A stretch of 64,000 nucleotides of DNA from SHZL01 sp963815185 (GCA_963815185.1 CAWFGC010000011.1:124001-188000); one strand, 5' to 3'. Positions 47,395 to 56,950 are shown, counted from the first letter of the stretch. A program made the numbers and translations. Notes: generated by a model not told the origin, from the letters alone.

Positions 47395-47424
47395 ACCACC
47401 CGCGTCCGCTAGCGGACGGACGGG
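47395..47424. other. GC-rich hairpin in the hpf leader
   Basis: The 14-bp palindrome GTCCGCTAGCGGAC (47404-47417) is flanked by CCCGC and GGACGGG. On the plus strand the stem is followed by TTTT, so it looks like a terminator against antisense transcription; on the minus strand it would fold in the hpf leader 35 or more bases upstream of the start. Role is not shown. The rest of 47362-47580 has no gene. Confidence 0.5.
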
Positions 47425-47580
47425 TTTTGCATGTAGGAATTTGTCGGTTAGCTTCCTGTGCTGGCGCCAGAACAAGTGTTCTTTTCCATGGCGAGGGTTA
47501 GGGCCTGATTCTATACCCGAATAACTTTGTTTCCTAGTAGCAGCCTGTCGCATTCAGCCAATCTGCAGGCCCGCAGCGAA

Positions 47581-49056
47581 TCAATCCAGCATACCCGACC
47601 TGCGTATTGCCTCCTGGCGGCGGTACTCCCGGCGGCGCTCCGCGCTGGAACCAATACCCAGGGTTTCCCGATACTTGGCGACGGTTCGGCGCGCGGCCAG
47701 AATTCCTGCCTGCCGCAGCAACTCAGAAAGATCCTGGTCGCTCAAAGGAGCCGATTTGGGCTCTTTGTCCAATAGTATCTGCAACCGGGCCTTGACTGCC
47801 GTTGCACTGATCGAGCCACCGCGTTCCGTTGTCACGTGGCTGGAGAAAAAGTACTTCAATTCATAGATTCCGCGCGGGGTCAGCATGTATTTTTTTGTTG
47901 TGGCCCGGGACACCGTCGATTCGTGAACCCCGATCTGTTCCGCAACCTGGCGCAAAACCAGCGGCCGCATTGCGATTTCACCTTGCTCAAGGAAATCCTG
48001 CTGTTGTTCGACGATGCTTTGTGCCACGTTCAGCAGCGTGCGATTGCGCATTTCCAGGCTGGATAACAACCAGCGCGCTTCCTGCAATCTGCCCTTCAGA
48101 TACTGGGCATCCTTGCCGCCGGATTTGCGCAACAAGTCGATATAGTACTTGTTAAGGCGCAGTCCCGGATCATTTTCCGGGTTCAGCGTCACCCGCCATT
48201 GTTCATTTACCCGGGTAACATAAACATCCGGGACCACGTACTCGTCCCTGCGATTGTCGTAGCGTGATCCGGGTCTCGGTTCAAGCGACTGGATGAGTTG
48301 TATGGCTTCAATCAGGGCATCCTGTTTGGCGCCTGTGTGACGGCGTAACTCATCCAGATCATGCCGCGCGACAATATCGAGGTAATCACGGGCAACGCGC
48401 AGGGCGAGATCCCGTCCGGGGGTGTCAGCGGGCAGCACAGAAAGCTGTACGCGGATGCATTCCCCGGGATTGCGGCTGGCGACACCAACCGGTTCCATGC
48501 GCTGAATCCGGTGCAGGACAGCCATCACTTCGTCTTCTTCGACCAGCAACTCCGGAGCCAGGCTGGCGCGAATGTCCGCTATGCTGTCTTGCAGAAACCC
48601 CTCTTCATCCAGTCCGTAAACGATGGCTGCCGCAATGGCTGCGTCCACCGGGCTGAAGTAGCTCAGATTGATTTGCCACAACAGGTGTTCGCGCAGTGAA
48701 TTCTCGCTGCTGTCCGCGATCTGGGGTTCGTTGTCAAACGCGCCCCCGCCGCCACGATCGGTCCACTGGTCCTCGAGTGACGGCAGGGTGTCCCAGTTAT
48801 CGCCTTCCGGCAACTCTCTTTCGCCGGCGTCGTCATCGCGGCTCGCCGGTTCGCGCTCGTCGAAGCCGGGGTCAGCCGGCTCGGACGAGTCGGAGTCTGT
48901 TTCGCCCCGTTCCAGAATGGGATTGGAATCCAGGGCGTCCTGAATGTACTCGCGCAATTCAATCCGGTTGAGCTGCAGCAACCGTATGGCCTGTTGCAGT
49001 TGGGGAGCCAGTGAAAGCTTTTGTGTCAGCCTCAGTTGAAGCGTCTGGTCTGCCAT
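47581..49056 (-). CDS. rpoN: RNA polymerase sigma-54 factor RpoN
   Basis: The 491-residue sigma-54 has the Gln/Leu-rich region I (LRLTQKLSLAPQLQQAIRLL) that contacts enhancer-binding proteins, an acidic region II, the core-binding domain, a helix-turn-helix (VAEQIGVHESTVSRATTKKY) and the RpoN box ARRTVAKYRE that reads the -24 element. It is the factor expected to use the pilA promoter at 8621-8637. Length is normal and the frame intact. It follows lptB by 54 bases on the same strand. Confidence 0.97.
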   Translation of the reverse strand: MADQTLQLRLTQKLSLAPQLQQAIRLLQLNRIELREYIQDALDSNPILERGETDSDSSEPADPGFDEREPASRDDDAGERELPEGDNWDTLPSLEDQWTDRGGGGAFDNEPQIADSSENSLREHLLWQINLSYFSPVDAAIAAAIVYGLDEEGFLQDSIADIRASLAPELLVEEDEVMAVLHRIQRMEPVGVASRNPGECIRVQLSVLPADTPGRDLALRVARDYLDIVARHDLDELRRHTGAKQDALIEAIQLIQSLEPRPGSRYDNRRDEYVVPDVYVTRVNEQWRVTLNPENDPGLRLNKYYIDLLRKSGGKDAQYLKGRLQEARWLLSSLEMRNRTLLNVAQSIVEQQQDFLEQGEIAMRPLVLRQVAEQIGVHESTVSRATTKKYMLTPRGIYELKYFFSSHVTTERGGSISATAVKARLQILLDKEPKSAPLSDQDLSELLRQAGILAARRTVAKYRETLGIGSSAERRREYRRQEAIRRSGMLD

Positions 49057-49110
49057 AATCAGTGTTTGCGGTTCGCTGCTTTGGCGTGTTGGAATCCAGT
49101 GTACATGACG

Positions 49111-49830
49111 CTACAGGCTGAATTCCTTGCCCAAATATACGTCTCTCACTTCGTTGTTGGTGATGATGGCATCGGGCTTTCCGGAGGCCAGTACCTGCCC
49201 ATCGTTGAGTATATAAGCGAAGTCGCAGATGCCCAGCGTTTCGCGTACGTTGTGATCGGTAATGAGCACGCCGATTCCGAGGTCGGTCAGGTGCTGCACA
49301 ATACGTTGGATTTCTGCAACGGAAATTGGGTCAATGCCGGCGAAAGGCTCATCCAGCAGAATGAAACGCGGCCGTGTTGCCAAAGCGCGGGCGATTTCAA
49401 CACGTCGCCGTTCGCCGCCGGACAGGCTCACACCCAACTGATCGGCCAAATGGGAAACGCCAAGATCCTCCATCAACAGGCTGAGTGTCTCTTCACGCTC
49501 TTCCCGGCTCAGATTCTTGCGGATTTCGAGAATGGCCAGAATGTTGTCCCTGACCGACAGCTTGCGAAATATCGAGGCATCCTGCGGCAGGTAACCAACG
49601 CCCAGCCCGGAACGCACATTAACGGGCTCGTGCGTGACATCGACATCATCCACCAAAATGGCACCGGCATCCGCCGGAATCAAACCCACGATCATGTAGA
49701 AACAGGTCGTTTTTCCTGCGCCATTGGGGCCAAGTAAGCCAACCACCTGGCCAGCGTTGACGTCTATGGATACGTCGCGCACCACCTCGCGTTTGCCATA
49801 GGTCTTGCGCAGGTGCTCAGCCTTGAGCAT
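49111..49830 (-). CDS. lptB: LPS export ABC ATPase LptB
   Basis: The 239-residue cytoplasmic ATPase powers LptFG-LptC extraction of lipopolysaccharide from the inner membrane. Walker A (GPNGAGKTTCFYMIVGL), Q-loop, signature (VSLSGGERRRVEIARALA) and Walker B (ILLDEPFAGIDP) are present. The ATG at 49830 gives MLKAEHLRKTYGKREVV; the longer open frame to 49974 is only read-through of lptA. It overlaps lptA by 14 bases. Confidence 0.97.
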   Translation of the reverse strand: MLKAEHLRKTYGKREVVRDVSIDVNAGQVVGLLGPNGAGKTTCFYMIVGLIPADAGAILVDDVDVTHEPVNVRSGLGVGYLPQDASIFRKLSVRDNILAILEIRKNLSREEREETLSLLMEDLGVSHLADQLGVSLSGGERRRVEIARALATRPRFILLDEPFAGIDPISVAEIQRIVQHLTDLGIGVLITDHNVRETLGICDFAYILNDGQVLASGKPDAIITNNEVRDVYLGKEFSL

Positions 49831-50419
49831 CACTGGTCCCCGGCGGGTCAAGCGGAATGGCCTTGATTGCGGCCGCGCCCACGCCCTCGTTTGCCGGCTT
49901 CTCTTTGGGTGCCAGGTCGTTTCCCGGTATGACTTCGGGCGCCAGTTCGATGCGAATTCGGCCCTTGCCTTCACCCCCGTTGCCCTGGAAATGTTGCTTG
50001 TTCATATCATAGGTCAACACTTCTCCACTGATGTGGTACTGGGGATGATTGACATCGGCTGCGCCGGTCAACGTGACGATGCCGGTGGCGACCTGATAGG
50101 TGATGGTTTTAGCGGTCGCTGTCACCAGTCCTTCTTTCTCGATTTCCTGCTGCAGCAGGACCGGGGTGCCAGTCAAAATAACCCGGCGCACCCGTCCGTC
50201 GGCCTTTTCGACTTCAGCCACGTTGGCTCGCACCAACAGACTGCCCTGGCGGATTTCCACTTTGCCGCGCAGTATGGCTGTGCCATCGCCCAGAGTTCCG
50301 TCGGTAGTGTCGGCATTGATCAGTAATTGCTGCTGCCGGTCGCTTTCAAGCGCCAGCAGGGCGGGGCAGGCGAACAGGAACATCAGCAGCAGAAAGATTC
50401 TGATTTCAGGGTGTCGCAT
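49817..50419 (-). CDS. lptA: LPS periplasmic bridge protein LptA
   Basis: The 200-residue product has a signal peptide (MRHPEIRIFLLLMFLFACPALLA, cleaved near ALA) and an OstA/jellyroll domain that polymerises head to tail into the LPS bridge; ADTTDGTLGDGTAILRGKVEI is typical. The ATG at 50419, inside the lptC end, is preferred to the open frame start at 50449, since it gives a proper signal peptide. It lies in the lptC-lptA-lptB chain with overlaps. Confidence 0.93.
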   Translation of the reverse strand: MRHPEIRIFLLLMFLFACPALLALESDRQQQLLINADTTDGTLGDGTAILRGKVEIRQGSLLVRANVAEVEKADGRVRRVILTGTPVLLQQEIEKEGLVTATAKTITYQVATGIVTLTGAADVNHPQYHISGEVLTYDMNKQHFQGNGGEGKGRIRIELAPEVIPGNDLAPKEKPANEGVGAAAIKAIPLDPPGTSDAQG

Positions 50420-50969
50420 ATCGCGCACGTACCTCATGCAGCAGTTCATAGCTGTTGGTTTTCATGTCCAGTCTCATTCCTACTGCTTCCAAATGGTCAC
50501 TGTTCTGGGCAATGGTCACCGCCTCATCCGTGCTGGCGGTTTTGGGCCCGACGTTCAACATGACGTCCCTGGTGCGGATTTTCAGGGTGGCATGGGAAAG
50601 CGGGTCTTCCCGCAGCAAATCAACCTGTCCGAGGAGGGAGAGGTGCTCGTGGTCAGCGGTAATAATTGCAGAATCGGCGGTAATGTACCATTCATCCTGC
50701 TGCTGCTGAATCCTGATGCGCGGGTTATCCACCGTTCCTATCTGGCTGCGGGCATTGTTACGCAAGATGGGGGCATCGATCTGGAAATTCACCTGGCCTT
50801 GTTCATTCAGTATTTGGGCATTGAAGTCCCATAACGCATAATTCAGCCGTGTATCGAGGTCGTCAAAGGGTTTTGCTGGAGGTTCGTTGCGGTCGCGGGC
50901 GCCGAGCCAGGACAATATGGCCAAAAGCGTCAGCAGCGTAAGGCCGCCCCATGTCTGTTGCCGGATCAT
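50406..50969 (-). CDS. lptC: LPS export protein LptC
   Basis: The 187-residue bitopic inner-membrane protein receives LPS from LptBFG and hands it to LptA. It has one N-terminal membrane helix (WGGLTLLTLLAILSWLG) and a periplasmic OstA-like fold. Sequence in this family is weakly conserved, and the position between kdsC and lptA supports the call. It overlaps kdsC by 4 bases (ATGA) and lptA by 14. Confidence 0.92.
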   Translation of the reverse strand: MIRQQTWGGLTLLTLLAILSWLGARDRNEPPAKPFDDLDTRLNYALWDFNAQILNEQGQVNFQIDAPILRNNARSQIGTVDNPRIRIQQQQDEWYITADSAIITADHEHLSLLGQVDLLREDPLSHATLKIRTRDVMLNVGPKTASTDEAVTIAQNSDHLEAVGMRLDMKTNSYELLHEVRARYATP

Positions 50970-51520
50970 GTGCCGAGGATTTCCCTCAAAAGCACCTGGT
51001 CGAAACCCTTTGCCACGAGGATCAGATCACAGATTTCCCGCACTGCCCCTTTTCCACCATGATGAACGGTAATCCAATGCACGTGATCTTTCACTATGGC
51101 ATCGGCGTCAGCGACGGTTACCGACAATCCTGCCCGGTCCAGTACCGGGATATCGATCCAGTCGTCCCCGGCATAACAGACCTCTTCCTCGCCGGTACCG
51201 GTTTTACCCAGCAAGTCGTTGAACGCATCGAGCTTGTTCGAACATCCCTGGTATACCCATTCGATGCCCAGCTCTGCTGCGCGGTTAGCGACAATGGCAG
51301 AAGATCGTCCCGTAATGAGGGCGACCGGAATGCCGAAACGCTGCAGGGCTTTAATGCCCAGGCCGTCACGGGTAAAAAAAGCCTTCAATTCATTGCCTGA
51401 CTGGTCATAGTACAGACTGCCATCGGTCAAAACCCCGTCAACGTCCAGCGCCAGTAGCCGGACTCGTTGTGCTCTTTCAAGCAGCAACGGATCAAATGCA
51501 GCTTTTATATGACTACCCAT
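50966..51520 (-). CDS. kdsC: 3-deoxy-D-manno-octulosonate 8-phosphate phosphatase KdsC
   Basis: The 184-residue HAD hydrolase removes phosphate from Kdo-8-phosphate, feeding CMP-Kdo synthesis for the LPS core. The HAD motifs are DVDGVLTDGSLYYD, LITGRSS and CYAGDDWIDIPVL. It lacks a cap domain, as expected for the tetrameric KdsC. It directly follows kdsD with no gap. Confidence 0.96.
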   Translation of the reverse strand: MGSHIKAAFDPLLLERAQRVRLLALDVDGVLTDGSLYYDQSGNELKAFFTRDGLGIKALQRFGIPVALITGRSSAIVANRAAELGIEWVYQGCSNKLDAFNDLLGKTGTGEEEVCYAGDDWIDIPVLDRAGLSVTVADADAIVKDHVHWITVHHGGKGAVREICDLILVAKGFDQVLLREILGT

Positions 51521-52492
51521 TCAGACCACGCCCGCTTTCAGGAGATCCTGAAAATTCAAGGCTCCGACAAGCTGGTTCTCGCCATCGATCACCAATAAGC
51601 CCTGGATCCGGTGCGTCTCCATCATTTGCGCGGCTTCGACGGCCAGGGCATCCGGCCCGATATGCTTGGCATTGCAGTTCATGACCTGGGTTATCGGGGT
51701 CGTGTGCGGATCGAGACCTGCATCCAATGTGCGGCGCAAATCGCCGTCCGTATAGATTCCGCTGACTTTGCCCTCGGTGTTCACAATGGCGCTCATCCCC
51801 AGCCTTTTGCGGGTAACTTCCATGATGGTCTGGCTGATGGTGGCATCCTCACCGACCTGCGGGACATCCGCTCCGCTATGCATGATGTCACGGATATGAA
51901 GCAGCAACTTTCTGCCCAACTGGCCCGCCGGGTGCGAGCGGGCAAAATCCTCGCGGGTGAAACCACGGGCCTCGAGCAGCGCCACGGCCAGGGCGTCGCC
52001 CATAACCATGGCGGCGGTAGTGCTTGAAGTTGGCGCCAGGCCCAGAGGACAGGCTTCCTGCTCGACGCTGACGTCTATGTGGATGTCAGCATGGCGCGCC
52101 AGCGTCGACGCCGGGTTTCCGGTCATCGCAATCAGCTTGACCCCCAGGCGTTTCAACGGCGGCAAAATGGCATTGACCTCGATGGTTTCGCCGGAATTGG
52201 ACAGCGCCAGCACCATGTCTTCCCGTTTGATCATGCCCATATCGCCATGGCCGGCTTCCGCTGGATGCACAAAAAACGCCGGTGTGCCGGTGCTGGCAAG
52301 AGTTGCGGCAATCTTATTCGCCACGTGGCCCGACTTACCCACACCTATGACAATGATGTGGCCACTGCATTCCAGCATGCAGCGGCAAGCGTCAATGAAA
52401 TGGTCGTCGATTCGTTCCAGCAAGGCGCTGACAGCCATTGCTTCGGATTCGATGACGGCCCGACCAAGGCTCAGAATGGCGCTTTTATCCAT
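51521..52492 (-). CDS. kdsD: D-arabinose 5-phosphate isomerase KdsD
   Basis: The 323-residue enzyme makes arabinose-5-phosphate from ribulose-5-phosphate, the first Kdo precursor. An N-terminal SIS domain (GVGKSGHVANKIAATLASTG, HPAEAGHGDMGM) is followed by two CBS domains (about 205-320). It starts 100 bases after the yrbG stop, the usual neighbour. A 492-residue antisense open frame over this gene is a shadow. Confidence 0.96.
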   Translation of the reverse strand: MDKSAILSLGRAVIESEAMAVSALLERIDDHFIDACRCMLECSGHIIVIGVGKSGHVANKIAATLASTGTPAFFVHPAEAGHGDMGMIKREDMVLALSNSGETIEVNAILPPLKRLGVKLIAMTGNPASTLARHADIHIDVSVEQEACPLGLAPTSSTTAAMVMGDALAVALLEARGFTREDFARSHPAGQLGRKLLLHIRDIMHSGADVPQVGEDATISQTIMEVTRKRLGMSAIVNTEGKVSGIYTDGDLRRTLDAGLDPHTTPITQVMNCNAKHIGPDALAVEAAQMMETHRIQGLLVIDGENQLVGALNFQDLLKAGVV

Positions 52493-52592
52493 GCCCGCAT
52501 TCTACCTGTCGGCAAGCCTGAATACATCGCCTGTAAACCGGGACCTGTTGATGGCGGGCGTCTACAGCTTGTTACCCCGCCCCGGTCTCGAC

Positions 52593-53582
52593 TCAGCTGC
52601 CCGCGACATCGCTGACCGGTATCGCGGTATACCAGACCGTGACCTGGTAGATGAGGTACAGGACCACCAGCAATCCGCCGGACAGACGACTGATGCGGCC
52701 GGGTCCACGAATGCCATAGGCCATGAAAAACAGCATGGCGGTAAACAGGAACATGATGGGGATGTCCTGATGCAGGATGTTCGCATCAAAGGAAGCAGGT
52801 TTGATCACGGCGGCAATTCCCAATACTGCCAGAATGTTGAACATGTTCGACCCGATGACGTTGCCGATCGCAAGATCGTCTTCCTTGCGCAAGGCGCTGG
52901 TAAGCGATGCGGCGAGTTCCGGCAAGCTGGTTCCCAGCGCCACAATGGTCAGTCCGATAATGGTTTCCGATACATTCAGCCAGCGCGCAACGGCCAGTGC
53001 TCCCTGCACCAGGAAGTGGGAGCTCAAAGGCAGCACGATCAAACCGATCATGATCTGGACCATGGCAAGTCTTGTCGGAATATTGACCGGTATTTCGGCT
53101 GCGAACTCCTTGGCCAAAGGGTCTCCGGGGTCTTTTTTCGTGCCCAGCCGCACCATCCAGATAATCAACACAGCCAGGCCGCTGAGCAGAACCCAGCCCT
53201 CCGGCCGGCTGAACTTGAGATCAAGCGCCATGACGAAGCAAGCGATCATGATCAGTATCAGTTGAGGGTATTCCCGCTTGAGGGTTCTGGATTCCACCCG
53301 CAACGGGTAAACCAGTGCGGTGATACCCAGAATCAGACCGATATTTGCAATATTGGAACCAATGGCGTTTCCGACCGCCAGTCCGGGTTTCCCCTGGTAG
53401 GCGGCAACTCCCGACACGATCATTTCCGGCGCTGAAGTGCCGAATGCAATAACAGTCAGTCCGATGATCAGCGGCGATACGCCCAGGTTGCGAGCCGTGG
53501 CTGACGAGCCGGCAACAAGGCGATCGGCGCCCCAGATCAACAAGATCAAACCGCCGATAAGTTGCACCAGGGGAATAAGCAT
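52593..53582 (-). CDS. yrbG: Calcium/sodium antiporter, YrbG family
   Basis: The 329-residue CaCA-superfamily exchanger has about ten membrane helices and the two inverted alpha repeats, seen as IAFGTSAPEMIVSGVAA and VALGTSLPELAASLTSA, each followed by GNAIGSNIANIG or GNVIGSNMFNIL. It lies upstream of kdsD as in many gammaproteobacteria. Physiological ion and direction are not known for most members. Confidence 0.93.
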   Translation of the reverse strand: MLIPLVQLIGGLILLIWGADRLVAGSSATARNLGVSPLIIGLTVIAFGTSAPEMIVSGVAAYQGKPGLAVGNAIGSNIANIGLILGITALVYPLRVESRTLKREYPQLILIMIACFVMALDLKFSRPEGWVLLSGLAVLIIWMVRLGTKKDPGDPLAKEFAAEIPVNIPTRLAMVQIMIGLIVLPLSSHFLVQGALAVARWLNVSETIIGLTIVALGTSLPELAASLTSALRKEDDLAIGNVIGSNMFNILAVLGIAAVIKPASFDANILHQDIPIMFLFTAMLFFMAYGIRGPGRISRLSGGLLVVLYLIYQVTVWYTAIPVSDVAGS

Positions 53583-53800
53583 TAAGATAATCCAGCAAAC
53601 CCGTGATCAACGGTGAGCGGGAAAATCATACCCGTCTGGCACCACGCGGCTATTCCGGTATGATCAACCTGCTGACAGGCAAATATTTGCAGTGCGGCCC
53701 GCATATTGCACGAGTATCCGGGTTTAGCATTGGTTTTCAATCATGACTCCGTCCGGCGCAATCTTGGCTGCAGTTATGTGGAGAAGAGGCAACATAGTCT

Positions 53801-54031
53801 ATGGATAGCACCACAATAGAGCAAATTATCCGGGCAGGATTGCCTGACGCGGAGGTATCGGTCACCGGGGCCGATGGCGTCCATTTTGAAGCCCGTATTG
53901 TCTGCCCCGCATTTGCCGGCAAATCAACTTTGCAAAGACATCGCATGGTTTACGCCACGCTGGGTGAGTTGATGGGCCGTGAGATACATGCACTGGGCTT
54001 GCAGACCGATTTACCAGACGCAACACGATAG
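53801..54031 (+). CDS. ibaG: BolA family protein IbaG
   Basis: The 76-residue BolA-like protein has the family core FEARIVCPAFAGKSTLQRHRMVYATLG with the conserved histidine, used with monothiol glutaredoxins in Fe-S handling. The neighbour murA identifies it as the IbaG/YrbA branch. The stop TAG and the GTG start of murA share one base. It is read divergently from yrbG across 218 bases that should hold both promoters; I see no convincing consensus boxes there. Confidence 0.93.
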   Translation: MDSTTIEQIIRAGLPDAEVSVTGADGVHFEARIVCPAFAGKSTLQRHRMVYATLGELMGREIHALGLQTDLPDATR

Positions 54032-55317
54032 TGGCGACGATCCGTATCGAAGGCGGTGTGCCGCTGCAAGGCGAGGTGTGCATTTCCGGCGCCAAGAACG
54101 CGGTATTGCCCATACTGGTGGCCAGCATTCTCGGCAACGGGCCTTCCCGCATAGGCAACGTGCCACACCTGCAGGATGTGACGACCACGATGGAGCTGCT
54201 CGGCCGTATGGGGGCCAGCCTGGGAATGGATGAGCAGATGAAGATCGAGATCGACCCCCGCGGCATCGATCGATTCGAAGCACCCTATGACCTGGTCAAA
54301 ACCATGCGGGCGTCGATTCTGGTGCTGGGTCCCCTTGTCGCCCGTTACGGGCACGCCAGTGTATCGCTGCCGGGTGGTTGTGCCATCGGTTCCCGGCCCG
54401 TCGACCTGCACTTGCGCGGCCTGGAGCAGCTGGGTGCCAGGGTTTCCGTAAAGAACGGCAATATCGAGGCCGTTGCCGGCCGCCTGCGCGGTGGCCGCGT
54501 GATACTGGAAACCGTGACGGTCACCGGCACGGAGAACATTATGATGGCTGCGACACTGGCCGAGGGAACAACGGTGATTGAAAACGCCGCGCAGGAACCG
54601 GAAGTTGTTGACCTGGCGAATTTTCTCAACACAATGGGTGCGGATATTTGCGGGGCGGGCAGCAACACCATCACGGTGGTTGGTGTGGCCAGTCTCCACG
54701 GCACTGACTACACGGTTTTGCCTGACCGTATCGAGGCGGGCACATACCTGGTGGCTGCCGCGATGACCGGTGGAAAGGTGCGCTGCATGAACACAAACCC
54801 AAGACACCTGGATGCCGTGCTGGATAAACTCAGCGAGGCCGGTGGCGAGGTTTCAAGCGGGATTGACTGGGTCGAGCTGGATATGCACGCAAAGCGCCCC
54901 AGAGCAGTCGATCTGACGACTGCCCCGTATCCTGCATTTCCCACCGACATGCAAGCACAATTTACCGCCTTGAATGCCATTGCTGAAGGCACGGGGGTCA
55001 TTACTGAAACCGTATTCGAAAACCGTTTCATGCATGTGCAGGAGCTGCGGCGACTGGGCGCGGATATCCGGCTGAAAGGCAATACCGCCATCATTCGCGG
55101 TGTGCCACGCCTTACCGGTGCGCCGATCATGGCGACCGACTTGCGCGCTTCCGCCAGTCTGGTGCTGGCTGGACTGGTAGCCTCCGGACAAACGGACATC
55201 GACCGGGTGTATCACATCGATCGCGGTTATGAAAATATCGAGGAAAAACTCGGACAGCTTGGAGCCAGGATTCGCCGCATCACTCGGCAATCTGTGCAGC
55301 CGTCACCTGCACCCTGA
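54031..55317 (+). CDS. murA: UDP-N-acetylglucosamine 1-carboxyvinyltransferase MurA
   Basis: The 428-residue enzyme adds enolpyruvate from PEP to UDP-GlcNAc, the first committed step of peptidoglycan synthesis. The catalytic Cys117 lies in LPGGCAIGSRPVDLHL, so it should be fosfomycin-sensitive. Lys22 (SGAKNAVLP) and the C-terminal run IDRVYHIDRGYENIEEKL are typical. The start is GTG, coupled to ibaG. Its last 38 bases overlap the convergent M48 peptidase gene. Confidence 0.97.
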   Translation: MATIRIEGGVPLQGEVCISGAKNAVLPILVASILGNGPSRIGNVPHLQDVTTTMELLGRMGASLGMDEQMKIEIDPRGIDRFEAPYDLVKTMRASILVLGPLVARYGHASVSLPGGCAIGSRPVDLHLRGLEQLGARVSVKNGNIEAVAGRLRGGRVILETVTVTGTENIMMAATLAEGTTVIENAAQEPEVVDLANFLNTMGADICGAGSNTITVVGVASLHGTDYTVLPDRIEAGTYLVAAAMTGGKVRCMNTNPRHLDAVLDKLSEAGGEVSSGIDWVELDMHAKRPRAVDLTTAPYPAFPTDMQAQFTALNAIAEGTGVITETVFENRFMHVQELRRLGADIRLKGNTAIIRGVPRLTGAPIMATDLRASASLVLAGLVASGQTDIDRVYHIDRGYENIEEKLGQLGARIRRITRQSVQPSPAP

Positions 55318-56845
55318 CGCGGTTGTTCAATTCCTGCGCATTGCTGATTTCCAGGTTCAACTGCAGTTGATCCGCTTTGCCGCCTGACAGCGGTCCTTGA
55401 TACACGCGCCGGGCTTGCCTTGTTTCGCCTTTTTCATCCAGCCAGGCCACGCTGATCTCGATGTTTTTCACCGCCAGGTCAGTCGTGTTGCCGATCTGCA
55501 CCCAGACGTTGTTCGATTTGTCCAGGCCGGTTCGCGCCGTGATGTAATTGGACGGATTCTTGTCCAGATCCAGCAGGATCAGTTCTCTCTTGGCAGTTTT
55601 TCCGGCAGCCGAATCGGAACCGGATGCTGCCTGGAAGTGTTCCATTGCCGCGGTCTGATTGCCCTTTTTTTGATCCATCACGCCGAGCAGATAGTGTGCT
55701 TCTGCGGTAGGTAACAGGCCCAGGCTTCTTTGCAGGCTGGAATAGGCCGAATCCCATCTCTTGCGCTCGAATTCCACCTGTCCCTTGCGCAAATAAGGGT
55801 AGAAAAACTGGCCGTTGGCCTGAATGGCCTTGTCATAGGCAGTGAGCGCACGTCGGGGATTCTTGCGCAGGACTTGAATGTCACCTTTCAAGGCAATGAA
55901 CAATGACTCGCGCGGCTCGATGGCCATGCTTTGGTCCAGCTTGCGCTCGGCCAGGCCGAGCTGGTTTTCGCTAACTGCCTTGATGGCTTCATCGTAAGCT
56001 GCATATGCGGGCTCAACGCGGCGCACGTAGGCTGTCCTTGTCAGATAACGCTGACCGCCTGTTTCACCCCCGGCCGGCAGGCTTGCCGCGGTTTTGCGGT
56101 TGTTCTCAACCCGCTCGGTCGACGGGGGATGCGAGGCGAACAGGCCTGACAGCCAGTCTTCACTGCGGCCTTCGGACAGCTTTACGAACGTCTGCTGCAG
56201 TTGCACGGCGCCCTGTGGGTCATACCCGGCTTCCGACATGTAGGTCATGCCGTACTTGTCTGCCTCCCGCTCCGCGTCACGGCCGTATTTTTGCATGATC
56301 AACTGCACACCGACCGTCGGCACCATGATCGCTATTTGGCGCGCTGCCTCGTTCTCAACGGTGCTGCCGAGCACGACCATGCTGGCTACGGCTCCAAGCT
56401 GTGCCAGCATACCAGTCGATTGTTGGCGGGCACCGTGGGCTGCATCAGCATGTACGATTTCATGCCCCAGAACCGCTGCAAGTTCCGCTTCGGAATTCAG
56501 TTGGGTCAACAGGCCGCGATTGATGACGACCTTGCCACCGGGCAGTGCCCAGGCATTGGGTACCGAACTGTTGAGAATGCTGAATTCAAACTGGAGCTCA
56601 TCCTTTCTGCGCGCCCGGGCAGCAAGCCGGTTACCGACTTCATTCACATAGGCTGTCAGATTCTGATCGAGGATATAGTCGCCACCTTGAGACTGCTTCA
56701 TCGGCGTATACATCTGGGCGCCGACCTGTTGTTCCCACTCGGAGCCGTAAATCTGGAAGTTTCTTTCCCCGGTTACCGGGTTGACTGCGCAGCCGGACAG
56801 ATGGAGCAGCAAAAGCAGAGCAGGTAAGAGGAATTTTCGGCTCAT
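55280..56845 (-). CDS. M48 family metalloprotease lipoprotein, BepA-like
   Basis: From the ATG at 56845 the 521-residue product begins MSRKFLLPALLLLLHLSGC, a lipoprotein signal. The M48 domain has HExxH in LGHEIVHADAAHG and the third ligand in EREADKYGMTY. TPR-like repeats follow (about 310-430), then a C-terminal beta-rich part. BepA, of similar domain order, degrades or helps assemble stalled outer-membrane proteins such as LptD, so quality control of the outer membrane is inferred. The longer open frame to 56923 lacks a sensible signal. Confidence 0.88.
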   Translation of the reverse strand: MSRKFLLPALLLLLHLSGCAVNPVTGERNFQIYGSEWEQQVGAQMYTPMKQSQGGDYILDQNLTAYVNEVGNRLAARARRKDELQFEFSILNSSVPNAWALPGGKVVINRGLLTQLNSEAELAAVLGHEIVHADAAHGARQQSTGMLAQLGAVASMVVLGSTVENEAARQIAIMVPTVGVQLIMQKYGRDAEREADKYGMTYMSEAGYDPQGAVQLQQTFVKLSEGRSEDWLSGLFASHPPSTERVENNRKTAASLPAGGETGGQRYLTRTAYVRRVEPAYAAYDEAIKAVSENQLGLAERKLDQSMAIEPRESLFIALKGDIQVLRKNPRRALTAYDKAIQANGQFFYPYLRKGQVEFERKRWDSAYSSLQRSLGLLPTAEAHYLLGVMDQKKGNQTAAMEHFQAASGSDSAAGKTAKRELILLDLDKNPSNYITARTGLDKSNNVWVQIGNTTDLAVKNIEISVAWLDEKGETRQARRVYQGPLSGGKADQLQLNLEISNAQELNNRVRVQVTAAQIAE

Positions 56846-56950
56846 GCAGATATCCGTTAAATATCTTATGTTTGCGGTGGTCCCTTTTGCATTATCGAAC
56901 AGTAAACAAAAACCACCTTTCATTCCAGTCCTGCGGGGGCTTCATGGCCG

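Noticed and set aside
47534..47562. Possible third copy of the family 2 arm (CTAGTAGCAGCCTGTCGCA)
   Set aside because: The match is partial with insertions, and no complementary arm is found nearby.
51957..53435. A 492-codon plus-strand open frame
   Set aside because: It lies fully antisense to kdsD and yrbG, both of which have clear family motifs, and its translation shows no known motif or ribosome site.
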